This document shows, in pieces, positions 1 through 8,517 of a stretch of DNA of 64,000 bases. The stretch is from the NCBI GenBank assembly GCA_003674045.1, contig PENC01000012.1:62001-126000 (forward strand). The letters run 5' to 3'. The stretch comes from Streptomyces griseocarneus. GTDB lineage: Bacteria; Actinomycetota; Actinomycetes; Streptomycetales; Streptomycetaceae. The translations under genes and the position numbers were made by a program. The notes below the pieces were generated by a model, which saw nothing but the letters and a program-made list of their open reading frames with translations, ran no database searches and was not told the origin of the DNA. Position 1 is the first letter of the stretch. The number at the start of each line of letters is the position of its first letter.

Positions 1-864
1 GAGCACGACGGTGATTTGCCGTTCGTCGTCGAGGCGCTTCGCGCTTACGACATGGACGCGGAGATCGCGATCTGGGATGACGGGGCCGTCGCGTGGGAGC
101 GGTTCGATCTCGCCGTCATCCGGTCGGCGTGGGATTACGTGCTGCGTCCCGGTGAATTCCTTGCCTGGGCCGAAGCGACCGCCCGTGTGACCAGGCTGTG
201 GAATCCCGCTCCCGTCGTGCGGTGGAACAGCGACAAGCGGTATCTGGTGGAACTCGCCCGGCACGGAGTTCCCGTCGTGCCGACGCGGGTCGTCGAGCCC
301 GGCCAGGAGTGCGGTGCGGCGGATTTCGCCGCGGCGGGCGGTGTCGTGGTCAAGCCCACTGTTTCCGGGGGAGCCCGCGACACCGCGCGTTACGAGCCCG
401 GCCGGGATGCCGACGCGTTGCGGCACGCGCGCATGCTGCTCGGCGAGGGGCGTGCGGTGATCGTGCAGCCGTACCTCCGGCGCGTCGAGGAAGGGGAACG
501 TGCGCTGATCTTCTTCTCCGGGGAATTCAGCCACGCGATCCTGAAAGGTCCGGTGCTGACCGAGGCAGGGGTGATCGACAACTCCCGGGACGCGCATCCG
601 GGCGTCACGCAGTACCGTCCGGCGGAGGCGGAGATACGTACCGCTCGGGCCGCCCTGGCGGCGGTTCCGGGTGGGGACGCGTTGCTCTTCGCCCGGGTGG
701 ACCTGGCCCTGGACGACGCCGGGAATCCGGTGGTCATGGAGGTGGAGCTCATCGAGCCCAATCTGTTTCTCCAGTCCGATCCCCGAGCCGCGCGGCGATT
801 CGCCGAATGCGTCGGGGCTCAGAGGACCGGATCGTCCTCCATTTCCATGGTGCCCTTGGGGTAG
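1..864 (+). CDS. ATP-grasp (RimK/glutathione-synthetase-like) protein, 5' truncated
   Basis: The reading frame is open from base 1, so the true start lies outside the window; the TTG at 16 is not convincing. The visible 287 codons resemble actinobacterial ATP-grasp proteins of unknown substrate. There is an N-terminal pre-ATP-grasp part (AVIRSAWDY), a central part with a lysine in VVKPTVSGGARDT, and a C-terminal metal/ATP-binding run (ARVDLALDDAGNPVVMEVEL) with acidic ligands. The family joins a carboxylate to an amine or thiol through an acyl-phosphate. The 3' end overlaps the convergent Rieske gene by 46 bp. Family assignment is good; the substrate is unknown. Confidence 0.8.
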   Translation, partial: EHDGDLPFVVEALRAYDMDAEIAIWDDGAVAWERFDLAVIRSAWDYVLRPGEFLAWAEATARVTRLWNPAPVVRWNSDKRYLVELARHGVPVVPTRVVEPGQECGAADFAAAGGVVVKPTVSGGARDTARYEPGRDADALRHARMLLGEGRAVIVQPYLRRVEEGERALIFFSGEFSHAILKGPVLTEAGVIDNSRDAHPGVTQYRPAEAEIRTARAALAAVPGGDALLFARVDLALDDAGNPVVMEVELIEPNLFLQSDPRAARRFAECVGAQRTGSSSISMVPLG

Positions 865-1850
865 AACTGCCGGGCCCAGCGGCGGTACGCGCCGATGGGC
901 GCGTCGGTGGCGGTGAGTTTCGGCTCGGGCACGTACGCCTTGTGGTGCAGGACGGGCAGCATCGCCCGGGCGTCGTACACATGCCAGCGGTTCGCGCTGA
1001 AACTCAGTGCCTTTTCCAGGACGCGGCGTACGGGCAGCGGAAGGCGCGGCGCGAGGTCGGTGACGACGCTCGCCGCCGCCCGGTACTGCAGACGGCCCGA
1101 GGCGACCGGCGTGGCCAGCAGCCATTGGGCGACCCGCAGGCGGGGCAGGTCGATGAGGAAGAGCGCGCCCCCGAGGCCCAGGAATTTCACCTCGACCTCC
1201 TGGACCGTGGAAATACGCGAGAGCTCACGCCCGATGCGGTAGGTCACCGAGCCGAACGGACCGACCGCTTTCGGGGGCGACAGTGTCTCGACGGAGCTGA
1301 GGCCGTGCAGTTCGACCAGGCGCCGGTGGTCGATGACCGTTTCCATCACGTCCTGCGGGTGGCCGGCCAGCTCTTTTCCGTGCACCGTGCGCGGGTGCGT
1401 GGCCTCCGGCAGCTCCGGCAGTTCCCATGTCGGACGGGAGCCGTCCACGGAATGCCACACCCATACGATTCCGTACTGCTCGCGCGACGGCAGCAGTTCC
1501 AGCGCGGCGCGAGGTGGCGCGCCGTACGGGGTACGGGCACAGGCACCGTCGGCGCCGAACGCGAAACGGTGCAGCGGACACACCAGGAATTCCCCGTCCA
1601 CGGTGCCGCCCGCACCCAGGTGGGCACCCAGGTGCGGGCAATGGGGACGGGTCACCCGGAGCATGCCGGACACCGTCCGGTACACCACCACATCGGAGCC
1701 GAAGAATCGGCACGTGCGGAGCGCTCCCGGTTTCCAGTCCCGGGAAAGGCCCACGCAGAACCAGCCCGACGGGTACGGGAGAGTCGGCCGCTCGAGATAC
1801 TCGTCGGCGGCCAGTGCCACGTATGGGGATTTGTACCTGCTCACTCGCAC
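819..1850 (-). CDS. Rieske [2Fe-2S] oxygenase-like protein
   Basis: 343 aa, GTG start with AAGG about 11 bases upstream. The Rieske ligands are plain: CPH at residues 71-73 and CPLH at 91-94, seventeen residues apart. The C-terminal half has Asp174-His175 and His182, fitting the mononuclear iron site of terminal oxygenases. Overall form is like KshA/cholesterol 7-desaturase-type oxygenases, so a hydroxylase or desaturase of a hydrophobic substrate is likely; the substrate is unknown. No ferredoxin or reductase gene lies beside it, so electrons must come from elsewhere. It converges on and overlaps the ATP-grasp gene. Confidence 0.82.
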   Translation of the reverse strand: MRVSRYKSPYVALAADEYLERPTLPYPSGWFCVGLSRDWKPGALRTCRFFGSDVVVYRTVSGMLRVTRPHCPHLGAHLGAGGTVDGEFLVCPLHRFAFGADGACARTPYGAPPRAALELLPSREQYGIVWVWHSVDGSRPTWELPELPEATHPRTVHGKELAGHPQDVMETVIDHRRLVELHGLSSVETLSPPKAVGPFGSVTYRIGRELSRISTVQEVEVKFLGLGGALFLIDLPRLRVAQWLLATPVASGRLQYRAAASVVTDLAPRLPLPVRRVLEKALSFSANRWHVYDARAMLPVLHHKAYVPEPKLTATDAPIGAYRRWARQFYPKGTMEMEDDPVL

Positions 1851-1991
1851 GACGGGATCACCTTCGGTGGAAGCGGCCTCCTTTGATGATCACCGTGGTG
1901 CGGTTCGTGTCCTTCGGCAACCGCTCGCGTCCGGACGGGTGAGTGCGGCGGTGTTATGGGCGGAGGGGGCACCCGAATGGCCGCGCCTTTT

Positions 1992-2468
1992 TCAGGGTCG
2001 GCGGAGTTCGAAGCGGGCCATGGTGAGGCCGGGGACCGGGCTGAAGTCCTGGGTCCGGGTGAAGCCGAGGTGTTCGTAGAGGGCTATGGCCGGTTCGTTC
2101 GCCGCGCCCGTGGAGACGATCAGGTCTTGGGTTGGTGCGAGCTCGTTCATGAGGTGGCGGAGCAGGCGGCTCGCCAGGCCGTGACGGAACCATGCGGGGT
2201 CCACGCAGACCCTGTCGATTTCCACCGGGTCGGTGGCGGGGCCGTACGCGACGAGCGCGGCGAGTTGCCCGTCGGGCGTCAGCGCGCCCAGCCAGGTGAG
2301 AGGGTGCGCGCGCATTTCCGCCAGGGATTCCCGGAGAGCCGGGATGCCGTCGAAGTCGATGAGCTTCGCTTCGACGAAGTACGCGGCTTTGGTTATGCGG
2401 TGCGCTGCGCCGGCGGTTGGGGCGTCGGTGAGGTCGAGGCGGCGTATGACGAAGTTGCTGTGCGGCAT
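1992..2468 (-). CDS. GNAT family N-acetyltransferase
   Basis: 158 aa from the ATG at 2468 (MPHSNFVIRR), where GNAT homology begins. Acetyl-CoA-binding motif A is visible as VDPAWFRHGLASRLLRHLM, and the C-terminal NEPAIALYEHLGF is typical of the fold. The substrate cannot be told. Its first 76 bases overlap the 3' end of the DUF397 frame in another register, so it may be translationally coupled to it. The ribosome-binding site is weak (AAGG, about 11 bases away). A longer in-frame extension reaching 2891 runs through the repeat and is not family-like. Confidence 0.85.
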   Translation of the reverse strand: MPHSNFVIRRLDLTDAPTAGAAHRITKAAYFVEAKLIDFDGIPALRESLAEMRAHPLTWLGALTPDGQLAALVAYGPATDPVEIDRVCVDPAWFRHGLASRLLRHLMNELAPTQDLIVSTGAANEPAIALYEHLGFTRTQDFSPVPGLTMARFELRRP

Positions 2469-2905
2469 AGGGTGTCGGCCTTGATTCTTTGGATCAGGGT
2501 GCGGAGTGAGGCCGACGATACGGTGAGGACGATGTCGGGGCGATCGCTTTCCCTGAGGAGGAGTGGGGTTCCGGCGGGGGTTAGCCCCCACCCCGCGTTC
2601 TTGGCTTCGCGACCCGGGGCTTCGCCCCGGACTCCGTGGTCGGTTGCGGTCCGTGGTCCGATTGTGCCCACCCTCCCCCAGCCTTCGGCCGGGGGTGCCC
2701 CCATCGCCCTGCGGAACATCTGCCCACAACCGGGCGGAGGCGGGTTGTGGCCCTGGCTCGGGGTGCGTGTCGCTGTCGCTACGTTCAGGCAGGCATCGCC
2801 TTCGCTGCAGTAGCTTGACTGTTGCCAGCTCCGTGCCACCGCTATGTTGATGCAGTTCGAGGAATCCCCGCTGTGGGACGACTTTTGCCACTCGGGAGTG
2901 CTCAT
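2393..2905 (-). CDS. DUF397 protein interrupted in frame by an intergenic repeat
   Basis: The start is ATG 2905 or 2908 behind GAGAGG. The N-terminus carries two DUF397-type motifs, WQKSSHSGDSSNC and WQQSSYCSEGDAC. The family's C-terminal half appears about 70 residues later as LRESDRPDIVLTVSSASL. Between them lies Pro/Gly/Arg-rich sequence encoded by a copy of the intergenic repeat also seen at 47.2 kb. The frame stays open throughout and then runs past the usual family end into the acetyltransferase start. DUF397 proteins are small partners of DUF5753 XRE regulators, and such a gene lies just upstream. Whether this product is functional is uncertain; it may be a decaying gene. Confidence 0.65.
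   Translation of the reverse strand: MSTPEWQKSSHSGDSSNCINIAVARSWQQSSYCSEGDACLNVATATRTPSQGHNPPPPGCGQMFRRAMGAPPAEGWGRVGTIGPRTATDHGVRGEAPGREAKNAGWGLTPAGTPLLLRESDRPDIVLTVSSASLRTLIQRIKADTLCRTATSSYAASTSPTPQPPAQRTA
2563..2780. repeat. Interspersed repeat inside the DUF397 frame
   Basis: This stretch shares blocks with the intergenic repeat at 47.17-47.31 kb: GGTCCGTGGTC, TTGTGCCCACCC, then GCGGAAC and TGCCCACAACCGG, in the same order and spacing style. It also contains the GGGGCTTCGCCCC hairpin seen in other copies. Elsewhere in the window these elements are strictly intergenic. The edges are estimated from where DUF397 similarity stops and resumes. Confidence 0.65.
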
Positions 2906-2915
2906 CATGGACCTC

Positions 2916-3767
2916 TCAGATTTCTTGCATGATGCGGTGAATCAGGTTGAGTGAGTCGGTCGGCTTGAGCGCGTTGCTTTCCATGCGGTCGAGGACGGTC
3001 CTGTACTTGACGAGTTCAGCCTCGGCGTCCAGAAACTCACAGCCGTGGTGGACGTCCAGTTGCACGGTGTCCAACTGGCGGACTGCACCGGATACGTAGT
3101 CGATCGGTTGACCGTTTCCCGAAAAGATCCCATTGCCGAACGGAATAACCCGCAGCATGATGTTTTCGAGGTCACCCATGTCCAGCAGGTGCTTGAGTTG
3201 CGCACGGGCTGTGGCGGAGCCGCCAACCTGCATACGGAGTGCCGCTTCGTGAATGATCGCGGTGTACGGGATGAGGGGTCGTCGGTGGAGCACTTCCTGG
3301 CGCTTCATCCGGTACGAGAGCCGGTGTTCGACCTCGTATGCCCTGAGCGGTGGCACCACGTCCTGAAATAGCGTGCGGGCGTGATCGGCTGTTTGCAGCA
3401 GGCCCGGGATGTGGATCGCCAGGACGACACGCAGCTCGGTCGCGTGGTGTTCGAGCTCGGCGAGGTCCGCCAGCGCGGTGGGGAGCACCTCACGGTAGTC
3501 GTCCCACCATCCTCGCGTGCGTCCACCGGTCATTGTGGTCAAAGCGTCGATCAACTCGGGGCTGTTGCAGCTGTAGCTGATGGCCATCGCCCGCACCCGG
3601 TCAGCGCTCACCGCGTAGCGGCCCGCTTCGATCATGCTCATGCGTGCCTGCTGCACACCGAGGCGGGCTGCGGCTGCAGTTGACGACAAGCCGGCCCGCT
3701 CGCGCAGTTTGCGCAGCTCGGCACCCAGGCGTCGCTGCCTGAGCGTGGGCACGTTGGTCGGTGGCAT
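2916..3767 (-). CDS. XRE-family regulator with DUF5753 (Scr1/WhiJ-like)
   Basis: 283 aa. An N-terminal helix-turn-helix (about residues 10-65: LRKLRERAGLSSTAAAARLG) is followed by a DUF5753 domain with the hallmark IPGLLQTADHARTLF. In Streptomyces these proteins pair with DUF397 proteins and often a HATPase anti-sigma-like protein, as in the whiJ and abaA loci that affect development and antibiotic production. The DUF397 frame begins about 10 bases downstream and the HATPase gene is divergent, so the classic trio is present. It likely binds its own upstream region, where an inverted repeat occurs at 3822-3849. Confidence 0.9.
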   Translation of the reverse strand: MPPTNVPTLRQRRLGAELRKLRERAGLSSTAAAARLGVQQARMSMIEAGRYAVSADRVRAMAISYSCNSPELIDALTTMTGGRTRGWWDDYREVLPTALADLAELEHHATELRVVLAIHIPGLLQTADHARTLFQDVVPPLRAYEVEHRLSYRMKRQEVLHRRPLIPYTAIIHEAALRMQVGGSATARAQLKHLLDMGDLENIMLRVIPFGNGIFSGNGQPIDYVSGAVRQLDTVQLDVHHGCEFLDAEAELVKYRTVLDRMESNALKPTDSLNLIHRIMQEI

Positions 3768-3821
3768 CAGGTTCCCTGCCCGTCATGCATCGCGCACCTA
3801 CGTCACTCGGACGTGGGTAGT

Positions 3822-3849
3822 TAATAGCTCTCTCGCCGAAGCGCTATTA
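3822..3849. promoter_or_regulatory. Inverted repeat between XRE regulator and HATPase gene
   Basis: TAATAGC and GCTATTA face each other across 14 bases, an AT-rich pair in a GC-rich divergent promoter region. A second small palindrome, ACGTC-ACTCG-GACGT, lies at 3800-3814. Their place suggests operators for the neighbouring XRE protein; this is inference from position only. Confidence 0.4.
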
Positions 3850-3985
3850 GGTCTATCACTGGCTCGGCTACCTTGTGACCCAAGCCACTCACCCGGCTCG
3901 CCGCGCAAGCGGAAGTGCACCGCCCTGCCGTCCGGGCGGCACTGACACCGTCGCGCCGCGAACCCCACTCCGCCAAGGAGCCCTC

Positions 3986-4459
3986 ATGGCAACCGTATCC
4001 CCCGTGAACCCCTGGACGTACACGCTCGCGCTGCCCGGGGATCCTCGTTCGGCCTCGATCGCGCGGCTCGTCGTGTGCGGCATTCTCGATCGGCATGGGT
4101 TCGGTGAACTCATCGACAACGCGGCCCTCTTGACGTCCGAGCTGGTCACCAACGCCTGTCGGTACTCCGACAGCGACGTCACCCTGCGCGTCAACGAGCT
4201 CCTCGACACCGGCGTCCGGATCAGCGTCTGGGATGCGAATCCGGTCGTTCCCGAACCATTCGGCTTCGGCGCTAACCGGTTCACTCCTGCTCGCCAACCC
4301 GACGCCACGTACGGCCGCGGTCTCGCCATCGTCAAGGAGTGCGCCGACAACTGGGGGAGTCAGAGCCTCGGGCGGTCCTGTCTGGCCCCCAGTTTTCGCG
4401 GCAAGTGGCTCTGGTGCGAGCTCGTCCGGAAGATGGCGGTCCCCGTGTCCGTCCACTGA
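3986..4459 (+). CDS. ATP-binding protein, HATPase_c_2 (RsbW/anti-sigma-like)
   Basis: 157 aa from ATG 3986, with a clear AAGGAG at 3975-3980. The GHKL fold shows an N-box (LLTSELVTNACRYS), a G1-like box (ISVWDAN) and a G2-like box (YGRGLAIV), as in small Streptomyces relatives of SpoIIAB/RsbW. Such proteins are kinase-like anti-sigma or regulatory factors. Here it is divergent from a DUF5753 regulator, the arrangement of the abaA/whiJ loci, so a role in that regulatory unit is likely. No sigma factor or anti-anti-sigma gene is adjacent. Confidence 0.88.
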   Translation: MATVSPVNPWTYTLALPGDPRSASIARLVVCGILDRHGFGELIDNAALLTSELVTNACRYSDSDVTLRVNELLDTGVRISVWDANPVVPEPFGFGANRFTPARQPDATYGRGLAIVKECADNWGSQSLGRSCLAPSFRGKWLWCELVRKMAVPVSVH

Positions 4460-4686
4460 GGTTTCTCTAGGCCGACCTCCCGTCGGAGCGGTCGTGTCGT
4501 ACTGTCGCGTGATCGTCTTCGTAATGCGCGTGTCCCATGTGCGCAGCGTAGATCACAGTGATCCCGTCGCCGGGACAATCACCGGGCAACGGGGCGAAAT
4601 GCCAGTTAATTCACGCGAATTGGGGTCGCGCCGAACGTTCTGTGGTATCCGGGGTAGAGGGTTCCGGTTCCTCATCCCCCGTTGCT

Positions 4687-6072
4687 TTACAACGCGGGAG
4701 GGGCTGTCGTCGCTCCCGGTAGCCGCACCGAGGCGACCGTGCCGCCGCCCTGGGCCGCGCGGAGGGACACGTCGCCGCCCGCGCTGCGTACCGTGCGCGC
4801 GACGATCGACAGGCCCAGGCCGCTGCCCGGCAGGCTGCGCGCCGAGGGGGAGCGCCAGAAGCGTTCGAAGACGTGGGGGAGTTCGTCCGCCGGGATGCCG
4901 GGGCCGTGGTCCCGTACGGTTAGTTCGCCGTTCGTCAGGGTGATCTCCACCGTGCCGCCCGGAGGGCTGAACTTCACCGCGTTGTCCAGGAGGTTGACCA
5001 ACGCCCGCTCCATCGACGCCGGTTCGGCCCGGACGAACCACGGGTCCAGGCGTACGTCGAAGTCCAGGCCCGAGCCGCGCAGGCGGGCGCGTTCCACCGC
5101 GCGGCCCGCCGCCTCGTGGAGGGCGATGACCTGGAGCGGGCCGCTGTCCGGTGCCGCGTCCGGGCGGGAGAGCTCCTGGAGGTCGCCGATCAGGGCGGCC
5201 AGTTCCGTCATCTGGGCCTTGACGCTCGCCAGCAGCGCCTTGCGGTCCTCCGGCGGGATCGCCCGGCCGGTCTCCTCGCTTCTGACCAGCAGGTCGATGT
5301 TCGTCCGCAGCGAGGTCAGCGGCGTGCGCAGTTCGTGTCCCGCGTCCGCGATCAGCTGCTGCTGACGGTCGCGCGAGGACGCCAGCGCCGCCGTCATGGA
5401 ATTGAACGAACGCGACAGGCGCGCGATCTCATCGTCGCCCTCCGCCGGAATGCGTACGGCCAGGTCTTCCGTCCGGGCGATGTGCTCCACCGCGTCCGTC
5501 AGCCGGTCCACCGGCCGCAGGCCCGCGCGTGCGATGCCGAGGCCCGCCGTCGCCGCGCCGACCACGCCCACCCCTGCCGTGAACACCAGCACCAGAGCGA
5601 GCTTGTTGAGCGGCTTGTCGATGTCACTGGCGGGCTGCGCGATGGACACCGCGTACACGCCGGGCACGTTCCCATTGCCCGCCGTCGTGGCGACCCGCAT
5701 CTCCTGCCCGTTCTTCGCCCGTGCGTTGTGCAGCACCGGGTCCTCGCCCGGCTGGACCGTCAGGTCCTGCGACTCGACCTCGAACGACGACTTCCCGGGG
5801 GACGTGCAGACCGTCCCCCGCGTCGTGATGATCTGCACCGTGTACGGGCTGGGGTACGGCATCTGGCCCTTGCCGCAGGTGCGCAGGAGCTCCATGACCG
5901 TGTCGTCCGCCGGGCGCACGTTCGTCAGCGTCGTGTCCCGCTGCTGTTCGAGCTGCTGCTTGAGCACGACCCACGACACGCCCGCGACAGCCGCGACCGC
6001 GATCGCGACGGCAGCCGCCGACAGCAGCGCCAGCCGGGAGCGCAGGGGCAGCCGCTTGAAGCGCTTGATCAT
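4687..6072 (-). CDS. Sensor histidine kinase, MprB-like
   Basis: 461 aa. There are two membrane segments (about 14-37 and 157-182) enclosing an extracytoplasmic domain of about 115 residues with two cysteines (C66, C89) that could form a disulfide. A HAMP linker follows, then the H-box DAGHELRTPLTSL (His246), N-box NLLDNAVKFSPP and G-boxes DHGPGIP and GSGLGLSIV. It overlaps the upstream response regulator by 4 bp, so the two are co-translated. The HtrA-like protease gene lies upstream on the same strand. This resembles the mycobacterial MprAB-PepD envelope-stress arrangement; that functional parallel is inference. Confidence 0.93.
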   Translation of the reverse strand: MIKRFKRLPLRSRLALLSAAAVAIAVAAVAGVSWVVLKQQLEQQRDTTLTNVRPADDTVMELLRTCGKGQMPYPSPYTVQIITTRGTVCTSPGKSSFEVESQDLTVQPGEDPVLHNARAKNGQEMRVATTAGNGNVPGVYAVSIAQPASDIDKPLNKLALVLVFTAGVGVVGAATAGLGIARAGLRPVDRLTDAVEHIARTEDLAVRIPAEGDDEIARLSRSFNSMTAALASSRDRQQQLIADAGHELRTPLTSLRTNIDLLVRSEETGRAIPPEDRKALLASVKAQMTELAALIGDLQELSRPDAAPDSGPLQVIALHEAAGRAVERARLRGSGLDFDVRLDPWFVRAEPASMERALVNLLDNAVKFSPPGGTVEITLTNGELTVRDHGPGIPADELPHVFERFWRSPSARSLPGSGLGLSIVARTVRSAGGDVSLRAAQGGGTVASVRLPGATTAPPAL

Positions 6073-6815
6073 TCCGAGCTGCCACTCTCCGCCCGCAGTA
6101 CGTAACCGACACCCCGTACGGTGTGCACGAGCCGCTGCTCTCCGCCCGCCTCCGTCTTGCGGCGCAGATACATCACGTATACGTCGAGGGAATTGGACGA
6201 CGGCTCGAACTCGAAGCCCCAGACCGACTTGAGGATCTGCTCCCTGGTCAGCACCTGCCGCGGGTGCGTGAGGAACAGCTCCAGCAGCGTGAACTCCGTA
6301 CGGGTCAGCTCCACCGGGCGGTCGCCGCGCGTGACCTCGCGCGTCGTGAGGTCCATCCGGAGGTCCGCGAAGGCGAGCACGTTCGAGGCGGTGGCCGTCC
6401 CGGGTGCCGCGGTGGCGTACGCGCTGCGGCGCAGCAGGGCGCGGATACGGGCCAGCAGCTCGTCCAGCTCGAACGGCTTCACCAGGTAGTCGTCCGCGCC
6501 CGCGTCGAGCCCGGTGACACGGTCGCCGACCGTGTCGCGCGCGGTGAGCATCAGGATGGGCACCGTCACGCCGGAGGATCGCAGCCGGCGGGCGGCGGTC
6601 AGGCCGTCCATGCGGGGCATGAGCACATCGAGGACGATCAGCTCCGGGTCGTACGCGTCGACCTTCGCCAGGGCGTCCAGGCCGTCCACGGCCAGCTCCG
6701 TCCCGTACCCCTCGAAGGCGAGGCTCCGGCGCAGCGCCTCGCGGACGGCGGGTTCGTCGTCCACGATCAGGATGCGGGCGGGGTGGTGCGGGTCGCCGTG
6801 GTCGGCGGGGGTCAT
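6069..6815 (-). CDS. OmpR-family response regulator
   Basis: 248 aa. The receiver domain has acidic residues in VDDEP, the phospho-acceptor Asp63 in VLDVLMPRMDG and the conserved lysine in VKPFE. The C-terminal winged helix (LTRTEFTLLELFLTHP to VRGVGYVLR) binds DNA. It is the partner of the histidine kinase whose start codon overlaps its stop. About 360 bp of repeat-rich DNA separate it from the protease gene upstream, so the regulator-kinase pair probably has its own promoter there. Confidence 0.95.
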   Translation of the reverse strand: MTPADHGDPHHPARILIVDDEPAVREALRRSLAFEGYGTELAVDGLDALAKVDAYDPELIVLDVLMPRMDGLTAARRLRSSGVTVPILMLTARDTVGDRVTGLDAGADDYLVKPFELDELLARIRALLRRSAYATAAPGTATASNVLAFADLRMDLTTREVTRGDRPVELTRTEFTLLELFLTHPRQVLTREQILKSVWGFEFEPSSNSLDVYVMYLRRKTEAGGEQRLVHTVRGVGYVLRAESGSSE

Positions 6816-6929
6816 CGGCTCACCTCTGGTTTACGGCGGGGTGGGGTCGCGCAGCGTGGCTTTTGGCTTTCAGCCTCGCACGTCGCGGGGGTCCCTTGCG
6901 CGTGGGCTCCGCTTCTGGGCTCCGCCCTG

Positions 6930-7165
6930 GGCCCGGCGCCTATGGGGGTGCGTCTTGCGGTGTGCATGCGGCTGCGGGGCCGTTGTGGCTGGGCGCGCAG
7001 TTCCCGCGCCCCTGAGGGGGCTTCGCCCCCTGGCCCCGGTGGTCGTCCGCGGCCCCGGTGGGGGCTTGGCGCGCCCACGCGGCGGAGCCGCGCAATGTCA
7101 CGGCCCCGCGCCCCTTACGGGCGCTGCCCCTGGTACGGACGTCCCCCGCCTCTTACGGGGCGTCC
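6930..7165. repeat. Interspersed repeat (types A and B) between protease and regulator genes
   Basis: The 364-base gap 6816-7179 holds no gene. It carries a type A-like copy (GCGCAGTTCCCGCGCCCCT), a GGGGGCTTCGCCCCC hairpin, then the type B sequence GCCCACGCGGCGGAGCCGC with GCAATGTCACGG. The same modules recur at 11.8, 13.4, 20.9, 40.6, 55.1 and 63.7 kb. The GC-rich hairpins may end transcription of the protease gene. Confidence 0.8.
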
Positions 7166-7179
7166 CCGTCAGGGGAAGC

Positions 7180-8316
7180 TCAGTTGCCGCCTGCCCTCAG
7201 CTTTGCCAGGTCTGCCTTGACCGTGTTGATCGGGATGGCGAAGCCGAGGCCGACGCTGCCTGCCGAGTCGCTGGAGTTGTTCGCGCCGGCGTACATGGCG
7301 GAGTTGATGCCGATGATCTCGCCGTTCATGTTGATCAGGGCGCCGCCGGAGTTGCCGGGGTTGAGGGAGGCGTCGGTCTGGATGGCCTTGTAGGTGGTCT
7401 TGGAGGAGCCGGTGTCGCCGTTGTACTGGTTGCCGCCGAACTCGAACGGCCACTGCGGGAAGCCGCCACGGCCCTGGCGCTGCTGTTGCTGCTGCTGTCC
7501 CGGCTCCTTGGCGACCGTCACGTCGCGGTTGAGGGCGGAGACGATGCCGCTGGTCACCGTGCCGGTGAGGCCCTCGGGGGAGCCGATCGCGACCACGTCG
7601 TCGCCGACGCGGATCTTGTTCGAGTCGCCGAGCGTCGCGGCCTTCAGACCGCTCGCGCCGTCCACCTTGATCAGTGCGAGGTCCTTGCCGGGGTCCGCGC
7701 CGACGACCTTGGCGGTCTTGGAGCTGCCGTCGCTGAACTGCACCTTCACGGTGTCCGCGCCCGCGATCACGTGGTTGTTCGTGATGATCTCGCCGTTGCT
7801 CGTGATGATCACGCCGGAGCCGGTGGACTCGCCGGAGGTCGTCGTCGCCTTGATCTCCACGATGCTCGGGCTCACGGCCTTGGCCACCGCCGAGACGCCG
7901 CTGCTCTTGGAGGAGGCGTTCTCCACGGGGACGGAGTGGCTGCTGCTGCCCGAGCGGCTGGTGAGCTCGCCGACCAGGGCCGCGGAGCCGCCGCCGACGA
8001 CGGCCGCGACGATCGCGCAGGCGGCCAGCAGGGCCACCGGGCGCCGGGCGCGGCGGGGAGCGGCGTGGGCGCCCGCTGCCGGGTCGCCGGGGGCCGGGGC
8101 GGCGAAGGCCGCGTAGTCGCCGGGACCGCCGGGGCCACCGGTACCGCCGGTGCCTTCCGCCGCGTACGCGGACGCGCCGTCGCCCGGCCAGACGGTGACG
8201 CCGCTCGCCGTGGTGACCGGCTGCTGAGGAGCGTACGGCGGCTGCGCCGGGTACGCGGGGACGTGCTGCTGGTGGTCCTGCTCCGGGGTGCCGTAGCGGC
8301 GGTCGTTGTCCGTCAT
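7180..8316 (-). CDS. HtrA/DegP-like trypsin-family serine protease, membrane anchored, no PDZ
   Basis: 378 aa. An N-terminal cytoplasmic part of about 90 residues, rich in Pro/Gln/Gly, is followed by one membrane segment (about 93-117) and an exported trypsin-like domain. The catalytic triad is His182 (NNHVI), Asp212 (KDLALI) and Ser323 (NPGNSGGAL). The protein stops after LGFAIPINTV, so the PDZ domain usual in HtrA proteins is missing. A Gln/Gly-rich loop (run of six Gln near residue 275) interrupts the protease domain. Next to the MprAB-like pair, a role in envelope protein quality control, as for PepD, is likely. Confidence 0.92.
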   Translation of the reverse strand: MTDNDRRYGTPEQDHQQHVPAYPAQPPYAPQQPVTTASGVTVWPGDGASAYAAEGTGGTGGPGGPGDYAAFAAPAPGDPAAGAHAAPRRARRPVALLAACAIVAAVVGGGSAALVGELTSRSGSSSHSVPVENASSKSSGVSAVAKAVSPSIVEIKATTTSGESTGSGVIITSNGEIITNNHVIAGADTVKVQFSDGSSKTAKVVGADPGKDLALIKVDGASGLKAATLGDSNKIRVGDDVVAIGSPEGLTGTVTSGIVSALNRDVTVAKEPGQQQQQQRQGRGGFPQWPFEFGGNQYNGDTGSSKTTYKAIQTDASLNPGNSGGALINMNGEIIGINSAMYAGANNSSDSAGSVGLGFAIPINTVKADLAKLRAGGN

Positions 8317-8517
8317 GAGTACGACTGTGCTCCGGCTATATGAAAAGAGTCTGAGCGGGTGCTGAGAAGCCCGGCAGAAGCCCGTATGCCCGGTATAAGG
8401 GCCCGCCGGTCCACCGCCTGTCGGAGGGTTCGGCTATTCGGCGGCAGGCCGGTTTCAAACATGGATCATCCGGCTAATTTGTGCCAGATCTCGGGGCCCA
8501 GCGTGGAGAGGGTGGTC

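Noticed and set aside
198..1886. 562-codon plus-strand frame across the ATP-grasp and Rieske genes.
   Set aside because: Arg/Gly-rich shadow of two genes with clear motifs in other frames.
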